From Petrosia ficiformis (Eukaryota; Porifera; Demospongiae; Haplosclerida; Petrosiidae), in contig OX345648.1 in NCBI GenBank assembly GCA_947044365.1, forward strand, positions 3,476,096 to 3,540,095: 64,000 nucleotides of DNA, written 5' to 3'. The notes below the pieces were generated by a model that made no database searches, was not told where the DNA came from, and saw only the letters and a program-made list of their open reading frames with translations. Made by a program: the position numbers and the translations under genes. This document shows positions 15,401-25,772 of the stretch, piece by piece (position 1 is the stretch's first letter; each line of letters begins with the position of its first letter).

Positions 15401-18400
15401 ACCTGACATTATTATGTTTACATACTATCATTGTACATCCATTGACTACAGTGTACTTTGTGAGTGAAGTACACTGTAATTCGAATAAACTGTATAGTAT
15501 TACACCTTAGTACTATGCTATCACATACAAATGAAAAGGGAATTCACACATTACTATGACTACAGTACATAGTAGTACTATAGTACTACTTAGAAGTACA
15601 GTTGACTATCACCTTATTAAAGTGTAGTTCCCATCATAGTATGTAAACTTAATAAAGTCAGGTACTGTAACTGTTAATAATAATAGTATAATTATATGTA
15701 CATAATTGTATAATCGTGTATTAATGACTCCATGTAATTTTGAACATATACATGTAGTTGGTGTCTGAATACATTCCTGTGATTGGGATTTCAAGTTAGC
15801 AGTTAGAATACTCTGAAGACTCAAGTCATTAATTTCTGACTAGAATCTGATACTACTGGTAGTGCAAATGAAATGACCAAATTAGAAAATTGAAGAATAA
15901 ATTATGATAATCTAGTCTTAACATTTCTGAAAAAAAGTGATTAGTAGGAAAATGTTGATTTCTCAATTCAAACATTTGCTACGTGCAATGACATGTCCAT
16001 TGATATGTTCAGATATTTTCAAATCGATATAAATGAACAAAGGTTCAAATTTCAAACATTTGTTTATGCCTGCCTTAGTAATAAGTAATTATTTCAGCAT
16101 GATGCATAATGTGGACAAGCCTAATAAAGTTGATCCCATATTTGCTACACCTCCTGCTGCAGAATACACGAGTAAGTAAAGTCAGGACTGGAGCAAATAT
16201 TGGTATAGTCATAAGTGATTTCACACACAGTACAATATAATACATACCCATATTTAACAGCTGTGTGATTCTTAACCATAATTGCCTTTTCCAGTGCATA
16301 CAGAAGTGGTTCATAACCTGTTATAATACAGAATACAATGTACAATGTACTGTTTTCATTACATAGAAAAGAAGTGTTTTGTATGCATATATATTTCTAT
16401 TTGAAAAACAACATTTTTTGATGAAATTCATTCTCTAACATAATTATAGTCTCAGGGTTGAAGTGGCTTTCATAAATACATGTAGTGATAAAGATAACAA
16501 CTATTTCATAATTAAGCATTTAGTTTCAAATGTTCTTGTAATCTGCCTTTTGATGAGTCATGTTTGCTTACGTGGATAAAGTTAAGAATGGTGGTCTACT
16601 TCCTAAACAAACTGGATGAATAATCTGTTATGTATTTACTAATGAGATGAACAAGGTAACTAAATATCTATTGAGTTTATGTGTGTTCTTTTAGTAGTAA
16701 AAATATGGATATGAACATACCATAAATCACATGACATCCTGAAAAGAATTCATTGGAAGATGCTAAATAGTTTAGACAATCCAGTGTAGAGCTAAAGAAA
16801 TAAACGACTCTTTTTCATTATGTTCCCATTATATAGTACCCAAAATAAAAGGAGGAGAGGTGGGGGTTAGGCAACTTAATCACAAAATAGCACGGCATAT
16901 ACATGTAGGTGGGTTTGGGGTATGCTCTGCTAAGGACAGTTTTGAGAATCTGAGATTGATTCTAATGCTAAATATCATATTTTAGGAACCCAATTTAAAT
17001 CATGCTTAAGTTTCAAACTAATGTGGGAAGTTAAATAACAGCGAACATAAAACAAGTGTATATAGAGAAAAAAACTTTTTAAAAAGTATCCCTATGATTG
17101 CTTTATGGTGTCCAGCATTCAGTAATCATAGCTGACTTTATCATGCCTGAAACACAACAGCCTATTATAGTTATTATTTTGATTATCTACTCTCTTTACC
17201 TCTTGTAGAACTTTAGGACTATATTTCAAGTAGAATAGTTAGCTATTAGTTCCACTTCCTAATTCTATGTAAGCTAAGCTATAAGCAGCTTTCTTTCTAC
17301 TGAGTTCAAGTGCGCGTTCTTTTACGCGCCACGCCCATTAATTGACCGAGCCCCCGGGAATGACGCACCTTTCTTAACTACATATACAACGCATACTCAC
17401 GAAGTGGACACAAGAAAAAAACATATATATATATATAGTTCGAACCCATGGGAAAGCAATCATAGGGATGGCCCTACGAGCCATAAGCAGTTTAATAGCT
17501 AATAGGGTAATTGCATGACTGTCACACATGTTGAACAATGCCCACTCAATAAGAAATGTATTATGGCGAGTTCAAATCAAGCTACTGTCAACACCATCTA
17601 TCATATACTAGTGAAATAGTTGCTAGTTCTACTCAGCCAGGCATCAACTTTACAGGAGAGACTAGAACAAAAAGATATGTTTGAGAGGAGGCAACACTTG
17701 TTGTGCACCATGGCTGGTGCAATCTACAAGTACTATTTCACCTTTTAATAATGTCCTGCTTTCTTCCTGATGTTGTGGCACCACTGTACTTTAACCAACA
17801 GTTGAGCTCACAACATTAAATTCATTAAGTGTATGACACTCTGATGATGCACCAGTAAAATCTTCCTCATGTAATGAGTTGCTGCCTGCCTGTGAGTTCT
17901 GAGAAGTACTAGCAGCAATTTCACCAGTAGATAGTGTTTGACAGTAATACATTTTAAAATGTTTTTGATACCATAAGTAGGCGTGGTGCAATATGCATGA
18001 CATAATCATGCAAGCCTTAACTGCTAACATTAGTTTATATGAAGTCTGTTCCCTCACGATAACCTCAAAATTAGATACAAGCTGAAGTCATGCACTATTC
18101 TATATAGATACAGTCTATGTAATATTAGATACTGTTATACACGTCAACAAAACAAACAACCAGTTAACCTCACTAATTTATCATTTTCACTTGATAAAAT
18201 CTCAAAAAGATATTCTACATGGAGAAATAATCAGTAATCACTTGACACACATAAAGTTATATTTACTATTCAAGTACCTGCTATATCTGCTTTCAGTAGA
18301 ACTGGAGCATATTCTACATTTTGGATTAGAAATGTTGTTACACAATGAACACTTGAGAGCTGTAACACTTCATCTTTATTTAATAGAACCTATAATATGT

Positions 18401-21400
18401 AATCAAATCAAAAGATTAAATTCATAATACACTTATAATCACAAGTGATACATTCAGTATTAGGACAAGAGTACATAACCTATAGAAGGATACAACCATC
18501 AATACCTTTGTAAAATGCAAATCTGTATGTGTGATTGGTGTAACCACACAGGCTCATACATATACATTCTTCCAAATTATGTTATAACCTTAGGTAAGCC
18601 CAGTAAGGTCTGAATTCAATTTCTAAACAAGGATGGTACATTTAATCTTGGCAATCTTTGCGCCAGAAGGTGACAAAGTGTCCACAGATGCTTTAGTACT
18701 TACCTGAGACACCTACAGTAAACAAAGACAAGGTTTCTGGACATCCCACTTGTCCCTCCATAATTATTATCCTGTTGTTAAAATTTCAAATTTTTTCGTA
18801 CAGGTAATTAGAAATTAATATGGTTCACAACTTCACACATGTTTTAGCGAAGTTATGCACTTACCTTAGTGTCTGTGCCAAGTTGCAGAAGATTCAGAAG
18901 CTAATTGTGACAGTGAGGTTGGTGAACCTGTCCCTAAGATAAAGAAGCAAACGAGGAACCTGCAGGCTCACTGGAAATCCAATTTTCTTTGACTGGAGTA
19001 GGAGTTATACTTTACATATTTACACACTCCCTGATGATTAATAATTACTATCAATAATTAACATCATGTGATGTAAACCTGGGGCTAACACTGATCTTGG
19101 GTTATGTATGCATACACTACATACACATTCATGTACACATAGAGTATCATAAGTATCCATTATAAGAAGTGTATAATAACTACAGAATGTACTACTAAAT
19201 ATATCATTCCCTGATCACATATAACTCACTACATATATAACTCACTCTTTTGAATGCAGAGGCTAATGTTGAACCTATATAGATAATAAAATGATTGTAG
19301 TACAGTCACTTATAGAAGACATTCAGTACTTCTTATGCTGTAATAAAGCAAATTATAAACTAGGAGTATATTACCCCCATGATTAACATTATAGATATCT
19401 CTTTGGCTATTTCGTATAATAATCCTAGTACTCTTTTTAGATATTAAATAGGAAGTGTTTTAAAGGAGTCACAACTTAAATAATTATAATTATACTTGTA
19501 TACATTATCTAAACATAACATTCAATTAATGGGTTTAGCTTAAGTAGTCAAGTTCATTTAAAAAAATAAAATAATTGAGGCAATTCAGAGTCATAAAAAA
19601 CATGTGTGCAATGTGTATATACTATATCACAATGGGAAATAATGGTACTCCAGTTTGTGATGTCACAATCTTATACATTCGTAGGCATTGGTGACTGAAT
19701 TGCTCACCAACTGTTGTGAGCTTATTTCTTACCAGGTACTAAAATTATCTATAATTACATTATATACATAAGTATTATACACATTATTATAATACATATT
19801 CACATTCAAACCTTTTGAATCTGATACAGCTTGATCAGCTTGAAACAGGTACTGAGCATACACAGGAACTTTTACAAGATCTTGTATTAATCCTAAACAA
19901 AGTATATAAACAGCTGTCATACATATGAAATGCAGAAAAACCCCAAAGACACCAGTCTTCACAACACAAAAACACTGAAGGCACACACTTGAGACAGAAA
20001 AGGGCACCACGATATGATTATGATCGTGATTACACCATGTTTTTTTTTTGTGAATGATTATGATTATGGCTACCAGCAAAATCCACAATTTTAACAAATT
20101 ATGAATTGATTACAATCAAATACAATTATAATCATAATTGGCCCCGACCCTTAAACATTAAATTTTCTTGATGTGTATATATTAAAATTCAAGTAAATTA
20201 TTATCATTTCACAAATACTTATCTGAAGTGTTATACAAGTGTTTGGGTATGGTGTATTCTGGGATCTAAACAGCTGATATAGTCAAATAGAAAGATTGAC
20301 AGATTTTTCAAAAGTGTAACTACTTACCCATTAGATTTACAGTCAATTCAGCTGATCTGGCCATTGTCAGACAAGGTGGGACATTTCTACACAGCTCATG
20401 TACTATATTCAATGGTAGTGGACAGTCAGTACGTTTAGTACACAACTGTACTAGAATATACACCACAGAGGATTTTATAGACTCATCAGGATATGTTAGT
20501 CCCTCTACGAGATACAACAAGAATTTACCTGTACAAAAAGTAAACATACAATTTTAGAAATAAAAAATTCATGACTGCATGAATATTCCATTGTTGACAA
20601 AATCATCTTGAAAAGAACATAACCATTGACCTATGACAAGCCCACTCAATGGCCATTTTGTGTGGAATAGAAATTAGCTAATTGTTGGCAGATTGATCTG
20701 TGGGTGTAATGATATTGAATAGCAGGTCAAAGAGTTCTACAGTTATGATGGTCTACCTCTTGGACAACAAATATACATCATACAAACATCTCATATATTA
20801 GGTTTCATATACATGTACTAGTTTTTGTTTTGGGGGTGGAAACCTCCTCTCCTAAATATTTTAAACCAGAATGAACGTATAGTATCAACTTTTCACTACC
20901 CCCACATGTACACTTAGCATTTCCCTGTGCAAATTCTGATCATATGTAAATAGTTCCTTTACATTTTGCCAGATTTACACTCCTCTTCCATTCATATTTG
21001 GTAGTAAAAACACTTTTTAAGGAGCTCCACTATTTCAATGTTGCCATGATGAGTCAATCAGTGACAAATACCATTCCCTGTTATCGAGATACAGTTAATA
21101 TTTGCCTAGTGAATAACTCAAAATATAAATATATCATCACTGTTCTCAAATTCCATTTCTTCATTAATTTTTCATCAATAATGTTTATGAATATTCATTA
21201 TCAGTTTGTACAGGAGCTAAATAAACTTTAGATATGAATCAACTGTGTTATTGCAGTTGTATAACATAAATTTGTGTTGAAAAAAAAAAACATTGTGTTG
21301 CAACCATCGTTGTAGGTGTGCTTAAGTTGGCGCTCTAGCCGATATGGGTTTCAATAATTAACAGTACTCCTGTTATTCACGATATTGATTACTTTACACA

Positions 21401-24400
21401 TTTTCCACCACAAATATTTGATTGTTGGAACATTTGTTCTGTTTACCATGCTTAACCAAGGGGGTTGGACTGTCAGCAACCACGGAAATTTGATTTCTGT
21501 TAGTTATCCCAGTTTATAATGAGCGAAAATATATAAGAGTATTGAGGTACATATCGCTCTGTTCTAATACAACGTAAGGGCTCGATATTTCACTTGAAGA
21601 GAGTGAAGATATCTGCCCACCATTTGTTCAATCTATTTTGTCGAGAGGTTGTAACAAAAAGTGGGAATTCCACTGTTTGCAGCAGTGATTGTCACTGCAG
21701 TGAAAATTTAAAATTAAATAGAAAAGTTAGGCCTGAAAAGATTTGTTTAAAGGAATAGTTATCTCGTATGTAGCTGCAATACTTGTAAAATTGTTAGAGC
21801 ACCACCTTGATAATTATGTGTGAAAATGTTTGTGATGGTTGTCCTCTAGATTTAAAGCTCAAATAATAACAATTCCATTGAACAACATGACGAACAGTAT
21901 CTACATTATAAGTGCAATTATAATTAAATTGTTTCTTACCATGCAACTGAATCACACTAGCACACAGATTAGGTTTGGAGTGCAACAACTGACCAATGAA
22001 TGTCAATTGACCAAGTGAACAGCTGAAATTTTGATTGGTTAATATCTAATGTGTGCAGAAAATTATTTTCAAGTGTAGTCATTGTAACAGGGCACATGAA
22101 CAAATCCAAAAACTACAATACTACTACATACATAGTTACATACATGTGTAGTACAATGCAGCTTATTATGTAATCTGTACTATAGTAACACACATAAGGA
22201 CCTCACATCAAAAATTGATGATTGCAATAGCTTTCTCTGGAGTTCTGTAGTATTTGAAACATTAATAAGTCCCATCAGTACTAGAGTAAGAATAAAATCT
22301 GAACTTATTGCTGATCATGTGACCTGTGGCCAATCACAGTGGAGATAATGCGTCACATGATTGAACATTAAATCACTTATTGCACAGTTTTGCGTGCAAT
22401 ATATATATTATCGCACGGATACCGGGAAATATCACGAGTTGGATACATGGATACGAAGTATTGTCACGAGTCCGAAGGACGAGTGACAATACGCGTATCC
22501 AACGAGTGATATTTCCTGGTATCCGTGAGATAATGGCTTTATTGTATTTGCGCGCGCTAACCATGTAGTCATGGAGCTAATGCGTCCTCACTCCTCAGTA
22601 GATCTATAGAACAGTAGAGAACTTGGAAATGGTTGAACCACATACTTCCCATGAACTCACTTTTATTATACCACCAGAAGTGGATAATTGGACTCCTCCA
22701 CAAAGAGATATTGCAAATTTTGACATTGGCTATTGCTTGGAAGTGGAATCAGATAAAAAGGTCTACAATTCTTAAGTATTGTTTACTATATATATATACA
22801 TAACTGTTATTACTATAATTATTATATAATATAATCATATTTATAATGAAAATAATAATAATTCATTGTTAGGAATTGGATGACGGCGAACTTAAAGATT
22901 TTATTGATGGACAAAAAAATGTAAACACAAAACGAAAAACGTCATCTGATCTTTCAATATGGTACCGTTGGTGCCACTCTATTGGAGAAAAAAGAGTAAT
23001 CGAACATATACCACCTGAAGAACTTGATAAACTATTAGGACACTTTTTTATGAAAGTGAAACGAAAGAATGGAGAAATGTATGAACCAGACACTTTAACT
23101 TCATTTCATCGCAGTTTTCATCGCTACCTTGCTAACGAAAAGAACTTACCTTTTAATATACTGAAGGACCTCGAATTTACAAGTTCTAGAGAGAGTTTAA
23201 GAGCAGCACGAAAGATGCTGAAGAAACAAGGCAAAGGAAATCGTCCCCAGGCAGTAATGGCTTTATCTAACGAGGATATTGAAAAGTTGTGGCAAACTGG
23301 TGCACTGGGCTGTTCGAATCCAGAATCTTTAATGCATACTGTATGGTTTCTGGTATGTTACCACATGGGTATGCGGGGAAGGGATGAACACAAAAAATAT
23401 TGTTTTGGAGACTTCACAATTCAGTCCACATCTGATGGAAGGAAATACATAGAATACACCAGTGAACGAGACACAAAAACAAGATCTGGAGAGCATGAAT
23501 ACGATCATCGTACTTTCAAGCCCAAAATGTGGGCTACTCCTGAATGTCCCGAGAGGTGTCCTGTAATCATTTTTGAGCATTTTATCAAAGAACGACCAGA
23601 AAGTATGTGCAAACCAGAGTCTCCATTTTATTTAGCCATCAACTGGAATAACTGGACAACTATTGGTTCCAAATGGTACAAGAGCCAACCTTTAGGAATC
23701 AATTCCATTAACAAATTTATGAAAAATATTAGTAGTAATGGTGAACTAAAGGGGAGGAAAACAAATCACAGTGTTCGAAAAACAACAGTTGAGAGGTTGT
23801 GTCAAGCAAATGTACCTGATAGCACTGTGATTCAAGTGACTGGTCACCGTAACATAAAAAGTTTAAATTCGTATAAAAAACCATCACTGAACCAACAGGA
23901 AAATATATCACATCTTCTTAGTGGTTACACACGAGGTCAGGCATCCAACAACACATCAATATTTACAGATGTGACCAACACAACAATTGATAACTCTAGA
24001 CATCTGCCAATTCATGCTTTCCAACTACAATCACCAAGTTTCTACAATTGCATAGTCAATTTTACAACAAAAGAGGAGGACACCAAACCTGCATTACAGT
24101 CATAAAATCATTTAGCACATTATATATATAATTACTTTTAAATAAAAAAGGCTACCTAAACTTCTTTTCTTATAATCAACTAACATCCTTATATTATTTT
24201 TAGCTGGTCTAGAATTATATCTAAACTATTATAGTAAAAAGTTATTTCACTTACAATCCAAAGAACAGACAATTTCGTAATCACTAATCACGATTGCAGT
24301 TATTTATTAATAACCTCTGTCATGTGACTAAAGTTATTTTTTTGATACCGTGGGATATCACACGATTGATCTCTACATCTTGTCAATGGAGTTTCTATGG

Positions 24401-25079
24401 TTAGACGCATATTTTACCAACTTGCATATACAATAAAAGTTAGTTATTGCATACTTTGCTCACCTCTACTAACGAAGCTGCTCCAACAACAGTGGTAGTT
24501 CAGCAGATCAACTTATAACACACTTCACAGTGCATTGTGTATTTCAATGTAGCACTTGTGTAGTCAATAAAGGTCTCATTTACATAACTCACTCGCCTTC
24601 GGCTCATGCATTATGTAAACTCAACCTTTACTGACCCACCCTCGTGCTACATTAAAACACGTAATCACAGTAAAGTGTGTTATAACTATTACTTAAGTAT
24701 TTTTTAAGCGTACTTTAAGTACCTTGAATGGTTAAGTCAATCACATTTGTCTTGTTCTCACAAAGGAAACCTGAGAAAATCATAAACATTTATCATGAAC
24801 AACCTCTCCCTGGTTGATCTTACCTAATAAACTGCTACAAAAATGATCCATAACTATCCTACTCGAAGAGAGAGCGTTTAACAACCCTGTATCTCTGCTG
24901 TTCAACAACGCCACAAACTCGTCAAGTATCTTTCGAACAAAAACCATTAGCTGCAGTTCTTGCTTGTTCTCCAGTCTTTCGATTACGCATAATATACATA
25001 GTTTCGGTATAGTGACTCCTACAAATGTCCATTCTGTACCGTGTTGTGTGTGTCTGTCTGTGAACAAGACTGCTGCCAT
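3483..25079 (-). CDS. MEI1: MEI1-like armadillo-type meiosis protein, many exons
   Basis: In vertebrates MEI1 is a nuclear helical-repeat protein needed for meiotic double-strand-break formation. The ATG is at 25077-25079. Exons read from splice sites and phase: 24824-25079, 24723-24770, 22202-22244, 21940-22022, 20328-20528, 19812-19892, 18278-18389, 16721-16791, 16248-16317, 14604-14738, 13769-13933, 13020-13137, 12279-12393, 11855-11915, 10828-10964, 10256-10388, 8855-8966, 8739-8796, 7829-7956, 6099-6191, 5731-5808 and, less surely, 3483-3557. Translated exons follow remembered human MEI1 in order: N-terminal VTIPKLCILC, then EGLTYPDESIKSSV, NEFFSGCHVIYG, CLCYLENIYRN and SHPVSTDQLKL. Phases join cleanly from 14738 down to 7829. 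Small exons are missing around 17-18 kb, 15-16 kb and 6.2-7.8 kb, and the 3' end is unresolved. A partly plausible exon lies near 15750-15835. No stop or frameshift is visible in the mapped exons. Family assignment is strong; the full gene model is not. Confidence 0.85.
4851..4896 (+). ncRNA. Hammerhead-ribozyme-like relic
   Basis: GTACCA, CTGATGA, a 19-base segment, GAAAC, GTT, then TGGTAC. The flanking six bases pair (GTACCA/TGGTAC) as helix I, and CTGATGA and GAAAC are the conserved catalytic boxes. Helix II is weak (AAG/CTT with unpaired bases), so activity is doubtful. Such minimal hammerheads occur in Penelope-like retroelements. No reverse transcriptase is nearby. Confidence 0.35.
6290..6499. 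repeat. Tandem array of five 42-bp units
   Basis: Five consecutive copies beginning AGTCTTGAATTGGGT. The first differs at three bases (TCTCG instead of TGTGG) and the other four are essentially identical; a partial unit precedes. Because 42 is divisible by 3, frames stay open by default, which is not evidence of coding. It lies between MEI1 exons 7829-7956 and 6099-6191. Confidence 0.95.
7525..7690. repeat. Dispersed repeat D, copy 1
   Basis: ATGCAACAACATCTTAGCTA and the following CAAGCCTTCTGGG also occur at 27708-27755. Non-coding in both places; boundaries unclear. Confidence 0.5.
9180..9445 (+). repeat. Dispersed repeat C, copy 1
   Basis: AGTGTTAGCCCCAGGTTTA at one end and AAGTAAGTACTAAGGCATCT near the other reappear, reverse-complemented, at 18655-19092. 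It is a mobile-element remnant in a MEI1 intron. Confidence 0.6.
10480..10740. repeat. Nested inverted repeats with TA tracts
   Basis: The stretch repeats GGAGGGATTTAGTGTATAC-like modules in both orientations: ACTAAATTG...CCTATATA then TATAGGCGTAATTTAGTGT, and GTATACACTAAATCCCTCC paired with GGAGGGATTTAGTGTATAC. It can fold into several alternative cruciforms. Confidence 0.75.
14909..15164. mobile_element. MITE with 20-bp inverted ends
   Basis: Left CTGGCAATGGTAGCTTCTGG and right GGAAGCTACCATTGGCAG are inverted copies about 255 bp apart. No coding content. It lies between MEI1 exons at 14.7 and 16.2 kb. Confidence 0.7.
17050..17486 (+). mobile_element. MITE family B, full-length copy
   Basis: Starts AACAAGTGTATATAGAG and ends near GGGATGGCCCTACGAGCCAT. 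It holds both subterminal inverted repeats, TACGCGCCACGCCCATTAAT, and the TA tract. It lies in a MEI1 intron. Well-matched copies in the same orientation lie at 41391-41880 and 56169-56542. Confidence 0.8.
18655..19092 (-). repeat. Dispersed repeat C, copy 2, inverted
   Basis: Reverse-orientation copy of 9180-9445 (AAACCTGGGGCTAACACTGA at its end). It is longer, so copy 1 carries a deletion. Both are intronic in MEI1. Confidence 0.6.
21322..21810. mobile_element. TTAA-type MITE with decayed ends, about 490 bp
   Basis: Left end TTAAGTTGGCGCTCTA and right end TAGAGCACCACCTTGA are inverted relative to each other. The right TTAA has become TTGA. It lies in a MEI1 intron just below exon 21940-22022 and looks older than the copy at 283-815. 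Confidence 0.65.
22408..22534. repeat. Foldback palindrome at the left flank of the Crypton
   Basis: The two halves are inverted copies: the left starts ATTATCGCACGGATACC and the right ends GGTATCCGTGAGATAAT, with TTGGATAC / GTATCCAAC inside. A related motif (GATACCG, then GATATCAC) recurs beyond the other end of the recombinase gene near 24344-24370. That makes this palindrome either the left part of the Crypton element or a separate foldback MITE. Confidence 0.75.
22629..24105 (+). mobile_element. Crypton-type tyrosine recombinase gene (two exons)
   Basis: Predicted DNA strand-transfer enzyme of a Crypton-like DNA transposon (DUF3504/KIAA1958-like class). Exon 1 is 22629-22760 (ATG, 44 codons); a 112-bp GT-AG intron follows; exon 2 is 22873-24105, giving 454 aa. 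The SAM-like N-terminal part reads DDGELKDFIDGQKNVNTKRK. The tyrosine-recombinase catalytic set is present: Arg about 212 in GMRGRDEH, His343 and Arg346 in NHSVRKT, His369 in TGHRNIKSL, and the nucleophile Tyr378 nine residues later in NSYKK. AATAAA lies at 24141-24146. There are no internal stops, so it may be recently active. It lies antisense in a MEI1 intron. No reverse transcriptase is present, which argues against DIRS. A domesticated host gene of the same fold is possible, but the intronic site and flanking inverted repeats favour a transposon. Confidence 0.85.
24344..24450. repeat. Putative right terminal region of the Crypton element
   Basis: Contains GATACCGTGGGATATCAC, related to the left palindrome arms, and then ATGGTTAGACGC and ATACAATAAAAG. 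The last two are inverted relative to CTTTATTGTAT and GCGCTAACCAT at 22537-22564 on the left. This supports an element of about 2 kb (roughly 22408-24450). Exact ends and any target duplication are not resolved. Confidence 0.5.
24513..24685. repeat. Palindromic MITE, about 173 bp
   Basis: Outer arms TTATAACACACTT and AAGTGTGTTATAA are exact inverted copies. Inner arms AATGTAGCAC and GTGCTACATT continue the stem around a centre near 24600. It lies between the Crypton and MEI1 exon 2, inside the same MEI1 intron. It has no coding content. Confidence 0.75.
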
Positions 25080-25772
25080 TCTACACCGTTAAAGAAAGCA
25101 CGTGGCCATCGAAGTCCAGAGCACTAGCCCCTCCTTAATTTATATTATTTTATCTGACGATGTTGTCATAACACTGATAACAAACTAAACACAGGAGCAG
25201 GGGACAATAATTATGTTCAAATTGGAAAAGATTGGTGGGCACAATGATGCGACTGTATATCGCAGCCGGCTGGGGGAGGGCCTAGGGTGCAGTAGGGCTA
25301 GAGGGATGTGCACCTCTCATGTAGTCTGACAAGCCAGACCCTTGGCTTGTCAGACTACCTCCCGCACAAAGTGTGGAAGCTAAAAGGTAATGCTCCCAAA
25401 GATTCCTCAGATAGGCTCTATTAAATCTATTTATATTCTTATACAATAACAGTATACAATGATGTGACAGTGTACATGGTTACAATGGAGCAACATTAGA
25501 ACCTTTATAGAGAACTTCGGATGCAATGTTGGCTGTGATATGGTGTTCACTACAGTGGCTCCACTAATCTGCACCATAATAGCCTAGCCTGCAGCGCAAA
25601 ATATATGATCATGTATGCAATTACAGGTCAAAATGGGACTAAGCCTGACTTATTACTATAAGTGATCATGTAATTCATGAAACATGGCCAATCATAAATG
25701 ACGTTACTTCCACTCAATGGCTTCCTTTTCTGCATTTCAAAAAAGAAGGAGGAGCTAAGAGCAAATTTAGTT
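25080..25772. promoter_or_regulatory. Shared intergenic region between MEI1 and the kelch gene
   Basis: About 690 bp separate the MEI1 start codon (minus) from the chosen kelch start codon (plus), so this segment probably holds both promoters. It includes a G-rich stretch at 25268-25310 and a strong hairpin at 25321-25358. No TATA box was identified with confidence. Confidence 0.55.
25321..25358. repeat. Perfect hairpin in the divergent promoter region
   Basis: GTAGTCTGACAAGCCA and TGGCTTGTCAGACTAC are exact 16-base inverted copies around a six-base loop. It is not followed by coding sequence. It could be a MITE remnant, a binding palindrome or a structured 5' leader. Confidence 0.85.

Noticed and set aside
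17791..18057. Minus-strand ORF as the missing MEI1 exon
   Set aside because: The translation does not resemble the expected MEI1 segment and has no matching splice phase.
18191..18427. Plus-strand 78-codon ORF
   Set aside because: It is the antisense shadow of MEI1 exon 18278-18389.
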